Source: Christensenella sp. UBA6880
GTDB lineage: Bacteria; Bacillota; Clostridia; Christensenellales; CAG-917
Length of the DNA: 53,350 nt
Assembly: GCA_002449145.1 (NCBI GenBank)
Contig: DKCG01000006.1
Coordinates: forward strand, 6,182 to 59,531
Direction of reading: 5' to 3'
Part shown: positions 17,115-25,410 of the stretch, one piece after another
Numbering within the stretch: position 1 is the stretch's first letter
Layout of the letters: each line of letters opens with the position of its first letter
Notes under the pieces: generated by a model
What the model saw: the letters and a program-made list of their open reading frames with translations, nothing else
The model's database searches: none
Told to the model about the DNA's origin: nothing
Program-made: the position numbers and the translations under genes

Positions 17115-18785
17115 ATGTCCGCAAAAAAGATGACAATCGTGCTTATATGTTGCTTGCTCGTCGTGCTCGGCACGGCGGTTTGTGCGTTGCTCGAATTGTA
17201 TCCGCAAGATGTTTTGGTTGCGGCGGCAGAGGATAAGGCGTTGCCGTCGTTCGTTATAGCAACCGCAGACGGCGAAAACTGGACGCTTTCTTTCAACTCT
17301 CAAAACGTTGACGGCGCAGAGTGCCGAGGCGCGTTTATAGAGGCAAACAACCATAATTGCGTTGCGTTCAAAATGTACGAGGCAATCAAAACGTGTTTGC
17401 GTGAATCGGGCGCGGACGTTCCCGACAAGGACGATTTTACCATTGCAAATTATTGCGATATATCTTTCAAACTTCCCGACATCGTTTCTTCCGTCGAGCA
17501 AAACACGGCGGAATACGGCTCGCAAGGCGTGTTTTTCGGCGCAAGAATTTTGCAGATAATATCCTCGCCGAGCGTTGCTTTCGAGTATAAAAAAGAGGGC
17601 GACGAATGGCAAAGAGCGTATGCCGACTACACTGCGGGCGGCTATTTGTTCGGCAGAGGCGTTGACGCGGGCGAATACCAAGTGCGCCTTGTGGCAACCG
17701 AGAAGATAAGATACGAGGTCAACAAGCAACTCGTTCCGTTTGAATACGAGTCCGTAAGATACGGACAGACATTTGCTTGCACCATAGAAAAAACGGAACT
17801 CTCGGCGCAAAAGCAGCCGAAAAAGAGTTTCGTATACGGCGCAAGTTTGTCTGATATGGCAAACTCGCTCGAATCGACGGATTTTTGCGACGCGAACGTG
17901 CAGGGCAGATTCGTGCCGAGCGCGGCGCAAACCGACGAAGCGTTGGCGAGCGTTGCCGATATAAATTCCGCATATTTGGGCGTTAAAGACGGCGGTCACG
18001 TCGTATATTTCGATTTTATTCCCGACTCGGACAACTATAAGCCGCTCGAACAAATTGCGGTGCAAATCAACGTAAGTCCTCGCACGCTTTACGTTCGCAT
18101 ACGCGACGCGTATTCGCTCGCGGGCGAGGCGTTTGTGATTCCGAAATATCAAATAGTATCCGCGCTCGTAGGCAGCGATACCGAAGCCGACCTCGGCGTA
18201 AGTTTCGAGTACGAAGCGGACAAAGACGTGCCGAGTATGTCGTATCGCTCGTATATTGCGTTTTCAAATCCGAACTACACGCCCGATTGCCACAGTTACG
18301 AAAGCCAGTTCGCAAATTACGGCAGATATTTCGTGTACGCAAAGCAAGTGGAAGTCGTTGCCGACGATGGACAGATTTTCTACGCGTTTTTCGGAAGCGG
18401 TCTTATGGACGTAATCGTAAAGGCGAGCAGAGTCGAGGTTGAAAACAAGTACGGCAGACCTATATATGCTGCGTACAAATTTGAATTTTCGGACGGCGAC
18501 GGAAACGACGTTACGCCCGAGGAAGCCTTTTCGATAACGTGGAAAAACACGCCCGAAATCGTCGAATATTTTACGGTTTACGGCAAGGACGAACTTCTCG
18601 ATATAAGCGAAAAAGGCATGGTATTGTCAAAGCAATACAACGTGATTTGTTTCATAGAGGGTAACAGTATGGCAAAGGCGTTTACGCCTGCAAATATCGC
18701 GCTCGCCACAATCTGCGGCGTGCTTGCGTTGGCCGTCGTCGCTCTTTGCGTGGCGTGGAAAAAGCAAAAGAGGTATTTGGTATGA
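17115..18785 (+). CDS. Membrane-anchored surface protein of unknown function
   Basis: Encodes 556 residues with a hydrophobic N-terminal segment (about 6-28), a large extracellular part (30-520) and a C-terminal membrane anchor (about 524-548) followed by the basic tail KKQKRYLV. The outer part is rich in beta-strand-like blocks, including segments such as YVRIRDAYSLAGEAF and YAAYKFEFSDGDGNDVTPEEAFSITW that resemble MBG/Ig-like repeats of surface proteins. No catalytic motif was recognised. It is the first gene of a cluster in which the next two genes start on ATGA overlaps, so the three products are probably made together. Confidence 0.7.
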   Translation: MSAKKMTIVLICCLLVVLGTAVCALLELYPQDVLVAAAEDKALPSFVIATADGENWTLSFNSQNVDGAECRGAFIEANNHNCVAFKMYEAIKTCLRESGADVPDKDDFTIANYCDISFKLPDIVSSVEQNTAEYGSQGVFFGARILQIISSPSVAFEYKKEGDEWQRAYADYTAGGYLFGRGVDAGEYQVRLVATEKIRYEVNKQLVPFEYESVRYGQTFACTIEKTELSAQKQPKKSFVYGASLSDMANSLESTDFCDANVQGRFVPSAAQTDEALASVADINSAYLGVKDGGHVVYFDFIPDSDNYKPLEQIAVQINVSPRTLYVRIRDAYSLAGEAFVIPKYQIVSALVGSDTEADLGVSFEYEADKDVPSMSYRSYIAFSNPNYTPDCHSYESQFANYGRYFVYAKQVEVVADDGQIFYAFFGSGLMDVIVKASRVEVENKYGRPIYAAYKFEFSDGDGNDVTPEEAFSITWKNTPEIVEYFTVYGKDELLDISEKGMVLSKQYNVICFIEGNSMAKAFTPANIALATICGVLALAVVALCVAWKKQKRYLV

Positions 18786-19102
18786 CGTACGGTTTGATAT
18801 GTGCAACGTTCAATCTCACAAACTTCCTCTTTGCGTTTTTGCTTGCGCTTACGGGTATGCTTTGCGTTGTCGTGATCGTTATGTCGCTTATGCTTTACAC
18901 GAGGCATAGAGCGGACGTTAAACGACTCGAAAAGTACGTTTATGCAAAGGAAACGTGGACAAAAACATCCGATTGTGCAAATAACGCCGAAAATAAGAAG
19001 GTCAAAAAGACGGCAAAAAACGCCGATGACAACGGGCAAAAGAAACTTCGTCACGGCAAAAAGAACAAGCGGAACGCGGCAAATAACGAGGATGGAAAAT
19101 GA
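18782..19102 (+). CDS. Small single-span membrane protein (unknown)
   Basis: Encodes 106 residues: one or two hydrophobic stretches (about 4-42, FLFAFLLALTGMLCVVVIVMSL) and then a cytoplasmic-type tail strongly rich in Lys, Asn, Asp and Glu. The ATG at 18782 overlaps the stop of the previous gene, and its own stop overlaps the start of the cation-efflux gene, so it is likely translated by coupling. It was not recognised as a known family. It could be an accessory subunit of either neighbour (inference). Confidence 0.65.
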   Translation: MTYGLICATFNLTNFLFAFLLALTGMLCVVVIVMSLMLYTRHRADVKRLEKYVYAKETWTKTSDCANNAENKKVKKTAKNADDNGQKKLRHGKKNKRNAANNEDGK

Positions 19103-20103
19103 GAGACAGAATAAAAAAATCCATTCTTCTTATTGCAATCGGCATTGTCGTAAATATTGCGCTCGCGGCGATAAAGATGTACGTCGGGCTTGCCTCGAAC
19201 AGCCTTTGCATTATGCTCGACGCGATGAATAGTTTTCTCGACACGCTCACTTGCATAGTCACGCTAATCGTGTTTATCGTGCTTCTTTTGCCTAAGGGTG
19301 AAAACGCGCCGTACGGCTACGGCAGAGGGGAATACCTAGCGGGCTTTATCGTCGCTGTCGTATCGGTCGTTATGGGCGGATTGTTCTTCGTCCGCTCGCT
19401 CAATCGTATGGCTATGCCCGAACCCGTTTATTACGGCTGGCAGAGCATTGTGCTTATCAGTGTTTGTCTGCCCATAAAACTCGGCATCGGTCTTGCGTAT
19501 ATGTTCGCAAACAAAAAGATTCGCTCGCAAGCGGTGCGTGCGCTTATGCTCGACAGTTTCCTCGATATGGGCATAACCGCAACAAGCCTCGTCGCGTTTG
19601 CGATTACGGCAAGGGTTGACTATGCGGTGGACGCAATCGTCGGCATCGTAATGAGCGTGGTGATTATCGCCGTCGGCATAAAAATGGTCGTTGAAAACGT
19701 GCGCGCTATCGTCGTGGGCGACGGCGCAAAAGACGAGATTGCGGCAATCGAGGACGCGTGCAAATCCCAAAACGCAACCCTCGTCAAAACCGAACTGCAC
19801 GATTATGGCTACGGCGCGAAAGTGGGCAACGCGTTCGTTGGCGCAAGCGAGAATACGGACTTTGCGGCTATGAGCGCAGAGGTTAAGGAAAAAACCAACG
19901 CAAGCGTTACGTTTATCGCTATATCCGCCGATAAAGAGAACGAAAACGGCAATCGATTCGAGAATAAAAACGACGACAAAAACGGCAATCGTGCCGATAA
20001 TCAATACAAGAATAAAAACGAAAATACGGATGGCGAGGGCGGAAACGCAACCGAAAACGAGGGTGAATCAGAACATCCTTCTATTGAAAATAACGAAAAA
20101 TAA
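19099..20103 (+). CDS. Cation diffusion facilitator family transporter
   Basis: Encodes 334 residues. About 1-200 form the CDF membrane domain with segments near 7-28, 44-63, 78-98, 117-137, 152-172 and 176-196. The candidate metal-site positions are Asp in MLDAMNSFLD and Asp in LMLDSFLDMG (usually HxxxD; here DxxxD). A short cytoplasmic domain (200-275) follows, then a low-complexity tail rich in Asn, Glu and Lys (280-334). CDF proteins export divalent metals such as Zn or Mn by proton exchange. It is coupled to the two preceding membrane genes. The Asp-for-His change may alter metal preference (inference). Confidence 0.82.
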   Translation: MRDRIKKSILLIAIGIVVNIALAAIKMYVGLASNSLCIMLDAMNSFLDTLTCIVTLIVFIVLLLPKGENAPYGYGRGEYLAGFIVAVVSVVMGGLFFVRSLNRMAMPEPVYYGWQSIVLISVCLPIKLGIGLAYMFANKKIRSQAVRALMLDSFLDMGITATSLVAFAITARVDYAVDAIVGIVMSVVIIAVGIKMVVENVRAIVVGDGAKDEIAAIEDACKSQNATLVKTELHDYGYGAKVGNAFVGASENTDFAAMSAEVKEKTNASVTFIAISADKENENGNRFENKNDDKNGNRADNQYKNKNENTDGEGGNATENEGESEHPSIENNEK

Positions 20104-20111
20104 TATATAAT
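20084..20111 (+). promoter_or_regulatory. Promoter of the metallophosphatase gene
   Basis: TTGAAA at 20084-20089, inside the end of the CDF gene, and TATAAT at 20106-20111 with a 16-base spacer. This suggests the metallophosphatase can be transcribed separately from the membrane cluster. Confidence 0.65.
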
Positions 20112-20142
20112 ATCCATATGGTGTAGCAACAAGGAGGAACTT

Positions 20143-21621
20143 ATGAGCGACGAAATCAAAAATGCGGATATTCCGCAAGAGGAATCGCAACAAGGCGTAA
20201 ACGGTCTTGAAGAAAACGCCGAAAAAGAGGGCATACTCAAAGACCTCGACGGCAAAAAGGCAAACAAGGGCAAAAAAGAGAAAAAACAACTCACGCCCGA
20301 ACAAAAGAAAAGAAAAACCGCAAAAGCCTTGATTATCACGGGTTGCGTAGTGCTTGCAATCGTCATCTTTTTCAGCGGTTGCGCCATTGCCTCGACCGTC
20401 AATACCAACGCGCACCTTTCGCTTGCTTCGAGTTTTGAAAAGGTGGAATACACCGAACATACGCAACTCGTTCCGACTTTCGACAACGAACTCGGACACT
20501 GGACGTTTGAAAAAGAGGCGGACAGAGATTTCAAAGTGTTGCAATTCACCGACGTACATATCGGCGGCGGCGCGTTTTCGGGCACGAAAGACAACTGGGC
20601 TATGAGCGCGGTTGCAACGATGATTCGTCAATCTCAACCCGACCTCGTTGTCGTAACGGGCGATATTGCGTATCCCGTTCCCTTCCAAGCGGGTACGTTC
20701 AACAATCTCAACGCAACCAAAATATTTGCGAATATGATGGAAAATCTCGGCGTGTACTGGACATTTGCGTTCGGCAATCACGACACCGAGATATACAGCC
20801 TTTACACCCGTGACCAAATCTGCGACTACTACGCAAACGCAGGTTTCAAATATTGCCTTTTCAGAGCAGGTTTCTGCGACGAGAAAGACGTGATAAGCAA
20901 AACGTCGAGAGGCTTCGGCAACGACGTCATTGTGGTCAAGAATCCGAGCGGCTCTGAAAATCCCATCAACCAAGCGCTCGTCACGCTCGACAGCCACAGT
21001 TACACCGACGGCGACTATTTCGGTATGGCGTGGAAATACGACAATATCCATCAATGCCAAATCGACTGGTACGCAACCGAGATGGACAAACTCAAAGCAA
21101 TCAACAACAACGTCGAAGTCAACAACCTCGTGTTCTTCCACATTCCGCTCACCGAGTACCGCGACGCGTGGGCAAACGTCATCGAATCGGGCAAATCCAA
21201 AGACGAATTGACCCGCGGGACCATTCTCGCTTCCGATAAAGGCACAACCGAGTTTATTTACGGAACGATGGGCGAATCCGACAAGAAGAAAAACGGCGTT
21301 CGCACCTACGGCGTATTCTGCGGCAGCAGCACCGACACGCTTTTTGAAACGGGGCTTACGCACGGTATGCAAGGCGTTTTCTGCGGACACGACCATTACA
21401 ACAACTTTTCCGTAAACTACACGCCGACAGGAGCGTCTCGATCCATTCGTCTCACTTACGGTATGTCCATCGACTATATTGCCTACCCCGGCATTTACAG
21501 AGAACATTCTCAACGTGGCACGACCGTCATATCCATTAAGTCGGACAGCACGTTCGAGTGCGTAGCGAAGAATTATTATGCGGACTTTACCGGTGCAAAC
21601 GACTACGTCGCCAACCATTAA
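20143..21621 (+). CDS. Membrane-anchored calcineurin-like metallophosphatase
   Basis: Encodes 492 residues: a charged cytoplasmic start (1-58), one membrane segment (about 60-82) and an external phosphoesterase domain. The two-metal motifs are complete: DVH (Asp137, His139), VTGD (Asp174), FGNHDTE, the later VFFHIP and GHDHYNN. Proteins of this family hydrolyse phosphomonoesters or diesters, and bacterial exported members act on nucleotides, lipids or wall polymers; the substrate here is unknown. An AGGAGG ribosome binding site precedes the ATG. Its stop codon is inside the left arm of a nested palindrome. Confidence 0.85.
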   Translation: MSDEIKNADIPQEESQQGVNGLEENAEKEGILKDLDGKKANKGKKEKKQLTPEQKKRKTAKALIITGCVVLAIVIFFSGCAIASTVNTNAHLSLASSFEKVEYTEHTQLVPTFDNELGHWTFEKEADRDFKVLQFTDVHIGGGAFSGTKDNWAMSAVATMIRQSQPDLVVVTGDIAYPVPFQAGTFNNLNATKIFANMMENLGVYWTFAFGNHDTEIYSLYTRDQICDYYANAGFKYCLFRAGFCDEKDVISKTSRGFGNDVIVVKNPSGSENPINQALVTLDSHSYTDGDYFGMAWKYDNIHQCQIDWYATEMDKLKAINNNVEVNNLVFFHIPLTEYRDAWANVIESGKSKDELTRGTILASDKGTTEFIYGTMGESDKKKNGVRTYGVFCGSSTDTLFETGLTHGMQGVFCGHDHYNNFSVNYTPTGASRSIRLTYGMSIDYIAYPGIYREHSQRGTTVISIKSDSTFECVAKNYYADFTGANDYVANH

Positions 21622-21747
21622 GACCTCGCTAAATCGCGACTAATTTTGTCAGGCACGGCTTGCCTCAAAATCGTGTACGTCTATGTACACTGGGTTTTGA
21701 TTCAAGCCGTGCCTTTCGCATTATTCATCGATTTAGCGAGGCCTTAA
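21618..21747 (+). repeat. Nested palindrome element (copy 3)
   Basis: The left arm TTAAGACCTCGCTAAATCG (21618-21636) contains the metallophosphatase stop codon and pairs with 21729-21747 with one mismatch. It has type-2 spacers as in copy 2 but the inner stem AGGCACGGCTTG (21651-21662 with 21703-21714) and GTGTAC loop of copy 1, so it is a hybrid of modules. Confidence 0.84.
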
Positions 21748-21767
21748 TTATAACTTAATTATAATTC

Positions 21768-21822
21768 GGGTGCGGGTGTCCCGCCATCAATTATTAATTA
21801 TTCATTATTCATTATTAATTAA
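21768..21822. repeat. AT-rich repeat R3 at U32 gene end
   Basis: GGTGCGGGTGTCCCGCC hairpin block and then ATTATTAATTATTCATT units, ending four bases from the stop codon of the minus-strand U32 gene. The same composite unit is at 35791-35842, again next to a minus-strand stop codon. Confidence 0.75.
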
Positions 21823-21825
21823 CTC

Positions 21826-23037
21826 TCAATGCTCTTTCAACAGTATATCGCCCGATTTCAAGTTCAACGGGCAAGCAAAAGAATAAGAGTGTTGGACGAG
21901 TTTTGCGTCGTCGGTGAGAGTGTTGTCCGACGTGTGCGTGATTGCGCCGAGTGTGAACGATTTACCGTCGTTTTGGTCGGGAGATAAGACGAAAAGGGTT
22001 TCGCTCGATTTGAAGCGATTGCGCATTTCAACCGTGACTATGCCGTTTTCGACGTTTTGCACGACGGCAGTGAAGATATATTTTTCGGGGGATTGCCCCT
22101 CGTCAAGACATACGGTGTCGAGGTTGTTGCCTTCGAAGTATGCGTCGGTGTAGGTGCGGTGCGCAACGGTTTCGAGGTCGGCGTTGTATTTTGCCGCGTT
22201 CTCGATTTTTCCCGTTTGCAAATACTCGTCGATTGCGTGGCGATATGCGTTTGCGACGGTTGCGACGTAAAACTCGCTTTTCATTCTGCCTTCCACTTTC
22301 AGCGATACGATTCCGCATTCGGCAAGAGAGGGGATATGTGCGAGCAATCTTAAGTCGCGGCTGTTCATAAAATACGTTCCTCTTTCGTCTTGCTCTATAT
22401 CGAGGGGCTTTGCGGCGTGGCGTTCGGTTTCGGTTATGCGATATCCCCATCTGCACGGCTGAATACACGCGCCTCTGTTTGCGCTACGTCCCGAAAAGTA
22501 TGTGGACAACAGGCAGCGACCGCTGTAAGACATACACATTGCGCCGTGTACGAACGCTTCGAGTTCCATATCTGGCACTGCCTCGTGAATTTGTTTGATT
22601 TCTTCGAGCCCGAGTTCTCTTGCAAGCACCACTCGTTTTACGCCCATACTTTGCCAGAATTTGACGGCGAGCAGGTTGGTGGTGTTTGCCTGCGTGGACA
22701 AATGAATCGTCAGCGACGGCGCGACTTCTTTGCACAGCGTGACAAGACCTACGTCGCTTATAAGCACCGCGTCAACGTTTGCGGACTGCAAAAACTTGAA
22801 GTATTCTTTGAGAGGCTCTAGGTCTGCGTTTCTTGCGAATATGTTTGCCGTGACGTACACTTTTTTGTTGAGAGCGTGAGCAAATTCCACGCCTTCGACG
22901 ATTTCCTCGTTTGAAAAATTGTCCGCAAAAGCGCGCAACGAAAATGCCTTTCCGCCTATATATACGGCGTCCGCGCCGAAGTGAAAAGCGGTTTTAAGTT
23001 TTTTGAGGTTGCCCGCCGGCATTAGAAGTTCAAGCAT
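21826..23037 (-). CDS. Peptidase U32 family protein (TrhP/YegQ-like)
   Basis: Encodes 403 residues of the U32 family, members of which (YegQ/TrhP) are now known to carry out prephenate-dependent 5-hydroxylation of wobble uridine in tRNA; others are RlhA-type rRNA hydroxylases or collagenase-like. The start LELLMPAGNLKKLKTAFHFGADAVYIGG is typical, and the signature region EAFVHGAMCMSYSGRCLLS with following cysteines (GACIQPCRWGY), thought to hold an iron-sulfur cluster, is intact. Length fits TrhP. Which substrate it uses cannot be decided here. Confidence 0.85.
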   Translation of the reverse strand: MLELLMPAGNLKKLKTAFHFGADAVYIGGKAFSLRAFADNFSNEEIVEGVEFAHALNKKVYVTANIFARNADLEPLKEYFKFLQSANVDAVLISDVGLVTLCKEVAPSLTIHLSTQANTTNLLAVKFWQSMGVKRVVLARELGLEEIKQIHEAVPDMELEAFVHGAMCMSYSGRCLLSTYFSGRSANRGACIQPCRWGYRITETERHAAKPLDIEQDERGTYFMNSRDLRLLAHIPSLAECGIVSLKVEGRMKSEFYVATVANAYRHAIDEYLQTGKIENAAKYNADLETVAHRTYTDAYFEGNNLDTVCLDEGQSPEKYIFTAVVQNVENGIVTVEMRNRFKSSETLFVLSPDQNDGKSFTLGAITHTSDNTLTDDAKLVQHSYSFACPLNLKSGDILLKEH

Positions 23038-23130
23038 AACGTTTCCTTTTCTATATCGCCCGAAAGGGTGGTGCGTTTACGAGCATTGTTTTTTGCAAAA
23101 AATGCAAATAAAAGCCTTTATCAACACAAA

Positions 23131-23154
23131 TCGGCATTATAAAATGCCGATTCG
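23131..23154 (-). terminator. Terminator after phosphoribosyltransferase gene
   Basis: A perfect hairpin AATCGGCATT/AATGCCGATT with a short loop lies about 25 bases after the minus-strand stop at 23177. A second hairpin with runs of T and A lies at 23080-23102. The T-run is short, so confidence is moderate. Confidence 0.6.
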
Positions 23155-23176
23155 GTGAATTGCGTATTGATTTAGA

Positions 23177-23719
23177 TTAGTCCGTGATGATGGGGATTTT
23201 TGCAAGATACACGATGTCGTCACGATTTGCCGCGTCGCCCTCTGCAAGCACAAACGCTTTCTTGTAGATGATTCCGCCTGCAAGATTGACGATTTGTTCC
23301 AGCCCTCTAAGGCTTCCGCCCGTGGACACGACGTCGTCGACGATTGCGACCTTTTTGCCTTTGATGAGGTCTGCGTCGTGCTTTGACAAATAGAGCGTTT
23401 GCTCGTTGCCCGTCGTGATGGATTTCACGCTCGTTTGTATGCCGTCTTGCATATAGAGTTTTTTGGATTTTCTGCAAACGGCGTAATATCTTTGCCCGAG
23501 TTCGCGCGCAACGACATGGCTTAGTTGCAAGCCTTTGGATTCCGCCGTAATGACGACTTCGCAATCGGTGAGCAGTTTGGCAAGTTCCTTTCCGCAATGC
23601 TCGGTCAACGCCGAATCGCCGTGAAGATTGAAGAAGCAAATGCTGATTCCGTTGGGAAGCGGAAGCACGGGAAGGTCGGCTTTGAAGCCTTTGATGTCAA
23701 CTGTGTAAATTCTGTCCAT
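23177..23719 (-). CDS. Phosphoribosyltransferase (adenine PRT-like)
   Basis: Encodes a 180-residue type I phosphoribosyltransferase. The PRPP-binding motif VAIVDDVVSTGGSL lies near residues 127-140, and VVITAESKGLQLSHVVARELG matches the adenine PRT pattern before it. Enzymes of this group attach a base to PRPP in nucleotide salvage; adenine is the likely but unproved substrate, as the length and N-terminus match apt only loosely. A well-formed promoter lies upstream, and a 15-base hairpin (GTTG..CAAC, 23747-23761) is in the leader. Confidence 0.78.
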   Translation of the reverse strand: MDRIYTVDIKGFKADLPVLPLPNGISICFFNLHGDSALTEHCGKELAKLLTDCEVVITAESKGLQLSHVVARELGQRYYAVCRKSKKLYMQDGIQTSVKSITTGNEQTLYLSKHDADLIKGKKVAIVDDVVSTGGSLRGLEQIVNLAGGIIYKKAFVLAEGDAANRDDIVYLAKIPIITD

Positions 23720-23766
23720 GATATCCTCGTTTTTGCAAAAGAGTAGTTGCCGCCGACAACTCGTAT

Positions 23767-23795
23767 ATTATAAGGTATGCGAGGGCATTTTTCAA
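23767..23795 (-). promoter_or_regulatory. Promoter of the phosphoribosyltransferase gene
   Basis: On the minus strand TTGAAA (23795-23790) and TATAAT (23772-23767) with a 17-base spacer. Confidence 0.78.
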
Positions 23796-23835
23796 GACAA
23801 AAAGATATTTTTTTTCAACTTCTTTCTATTTGAAA

Positions 23836-24096
23836 TCAGTTGCTTTTTTCGTCGTTTTTTTCTTCGGATTCGGCTTCTTTTTCTTCGGCTTCTTCTGCTT
23901 TATTGTAGTCGATAAGTTTCACTTTGTTTTCGTTCTTGTCGAGCACGTATGTGTTGTCGAGTTGCGCACGAAGATCGCCGACTACGCTTTGGACGTATTC
24001 TTTGCGAAGTTTTGCTTGCTCTTCCTTTTCTTCATCGGTCAAGCCGACGGTTTTGGATTTTTTTGCCAATTCGTTGATTCTTTTAATGTCGATCAT
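23836..24096 (-). CDS. DUF896 family protein (YnzC-like)
   Basis: Encodes 86 residues. The first 50, MIDIKRINELAKKSKTVGL onward with LTDEEKEEQAKLRKEYVQSV, match the DUF896/YnzC family, small helical-hairpin proteins of Bacillota, in one case linked to the SOS response. The rest is an acidic tail of Glu and Lys. It follows ung after four bases and is presumably cotranscribed. Function is not established. Confidence 0.85.
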   Translation of the reverse strand: MIDIKRINELAKKSKTVGLTDEEKEEQAKLRKEYVQSVVGDLRAQLDNTYVLDKNENKVKLIDYNKAEEAEEKEAESEEKNDEKSN

Positions 24097-24100
24097 GTTT

Positions 24101-24775
24101 TTATACCTCGTTATTAGTATTCCAGTTTATCGGCGTTTCGCCGTGTTTTTTGAGAAAATCGTTACATTTCGAGAAGTGCCTGCACCCGAAAAAACCTGCG
24201 TACGCCGACAGCGGCGATGGGTGCGGACATTCGAGCACGAGATGTTGCGGATTGGTTATCAACGCCTTTTTCGAGCGCGCGTTTCCGCCCCACAGCATAA
24301 ACACGATAGGCTCTTTTCTCGCGTTGAGCTTCTTTATTATGCTGTCCGTCAGCACTTCCCAGCCTTGTCCTCTGTGCGAGTTGGGTTGACCCTCGCGCAC
24401 CGTAAGCACGGTGTTGAGCAAAAGCACGCCTTGCTTTGCCCAGTTCACGAGATACGGCGACGTGTTCTTTACGCCGACGTCCGTTTCGATTTCCTTGAAT
24501 ATATTTACGAGCGAGGGCGGTGCGGGCACGTTCGGTTTCACCGAGAAGCACATACCGTGCGCCTGTCCCGCGCCGTGATAGGGGTCTTGCCCCAAAATCA
24601 CGACCTTCACCTTTTCGTACGGCGTGTATTTGAGCGCGTTGAAAATGTCGTGCATATCCGGATATATCACGTGCGTGCGATATTCCGTCGCAAGGAATTT
24701 GTGTAAATTCCGGTAATTTTCGCTTTCAAAATCTTCTTTGAGAACGTCGTCCCAACTGTTTCCTATATGTACCAT
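24101..24775 (-). CDS. ung: Uracil-DNA glycosylase
   Basis: Encodes a 224-residue family 1 uracil-DNA glycosylase that removes uracil from DNA for base-excision repair. The catalytic water-activating motif GQDPYHGAGQAHG and the DNA-binding loop HPSPLSA are intact, and NTVLTV..NSHRGQGWE is typical. Length is normal. The start is set by the promoter: TATAAT ends at 24782, so transcription should begin at or next to ATG 24775, making the mRNA leaderless. ATG 24781 is the alternative. No ribosome binding site is possible in either case. Confidence 0.93.
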   Translation of the reverse strand: MVHIGNSWDDVLKEDFESENYRNLHKFLATEYRTHVIYPDMHDIFNALKYTPYEKVKVVILGQDPYHGAGQAHGMCFSVKPNVPAPPSLVNIFKEIETDVGVKNTSPYLVNWAKQGVLLLNTVLTVREGQPNSHRGQGWEVLTDSIIKKLNARKEPIVFMLWGGNARSKKALITNPQHLVLECPHPSPLSAYAGFFGCRHFSKCNDFLKKHGETPINWNTNNEV

Positions 24776-24781
24776 ATCCAT

Positions 24782-24809
24782 ATTATACCACAATTTTTTG
24801 CGCTTGCAA
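24782..24809 (-). promoter_or_regulatory. Leaderless-type promoter of ung
   Basis: On the minus strand TTGCAA (24809-24804) and TATAAT (24787-24782) with a 16-base spacer. The expected start is 24775-24776, on the ATG of ung. Confidence 0.65.
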
Positions 24810-24897
24810 GGTATATAAGTCAATGAATTTTGCCATACTACCATTAGTCCGCAAGGATAAAAAAATCGAGGCTCAAAGCCTAAAAAGGAGAAATTTT

Positions 24898-25026
24898 ATG
24901 GCAAAATCCGAAACCAAACAAACCAAACGCAGCGGCGCGTGCCATTGCGACGAACCGAAAACGAGCAAAACAACGAAATCTCGCGCTAAAAATAGCGGCG
25001 GAAAAGAGATGGTCGATTGCAAGTAA
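24898..25026 (+). CDS. Small basic protein with CHC motif (unknown)
   Basis: Encodes 42 residues starting MAKSETKQTKRSGACHCDEP and ending MVDCK: very rich in Lys, Ser and Thr, with Cys-His-Cys near residue 15 and a last Cys. A strong AAGGAG ribosome binding site precedes the ATG. A nested palindrome starts exactly at its stop codon, as it does at larger genes, which supports this being a real gene. It was not recognised; the cysteines and histidine could bind a metal. Confidence 0.6.
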   Translation: MAKSETKQTKRSGACHCDEPKTSKTTKSRAKNSGGKEMVDCK

Positions 25027-25219
25027 AAATTCGCCATTGAGCGAATAACTGCGGCAGAGGCATCCGCCTGTCAACTCATTTACGCTTTGTAAATTAGGGT
25101 TGCCATTCGGATGCCTCTTTCTTGTTCTTCATCTCGATGGTAAGTTTTTACAACTTATACGTTAGGGTTGCCATTCGGATGCCTCTTTCTTGTTCTTCAT
25201 CTCAATGGCAAATTTTTAC
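25023..25219 (+). repeat. Nested palindrome element with duplicated right arm (copy 4)
   Basis: The left arm GTAAAAATTCGCCATTGAG (25023-25041) contains the stop of the 42-residue gene. It pairs with two right arms: 25133-25151 (four differences) and 25201-25219 (one difference). Type-1 spacers, an inner stem AGAGGCATCCG/CGGATGCCTCT and a CTCATTTACG..GTAAATTAGGGTTG loop are present. The repeated right half also carries a second CGGATGCCTCT. Confidence 0.8.
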
Positions 25220-25410
25220 GGTCTTCACGTTAGGGTTGCCGAACAAGGGGTTTTTCCTTGTCCTTCATCTAAATATCGAAGTTTTTAACCGTTCTTAAAA
25301 CCTAATGTGCGACACAATTTTGTTCTTAAAATAAGCAAAGCGATAGAGATATAACGTAAAAGACATGGAAAAGCCGTGCCTTTTTTGTACAAGTTTTTAT
25401 TGTTTGTAAA
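25220..25410. repeat. Further right-half remnants before ricT end
   Basis: 25229-25283 holds one more loop plus right spacer (GTTAGGGTTGCC..CCTTGTCCTTCATC). 25371-25388 contains AAAAGCCGTGCCTTTTTT, like the right inner arm of copies 1 and 3, and may act as a T-run on the plus strand. No gene is apparent. Confidence 0.5.

Noticed and set aside
25023..25285. Repeated units as a CRISPR array
   Set aside because: Units are palindromic halves of unequal spacing, without 25-40-base repeats alternating with unique spacers, and no cas gene is present.
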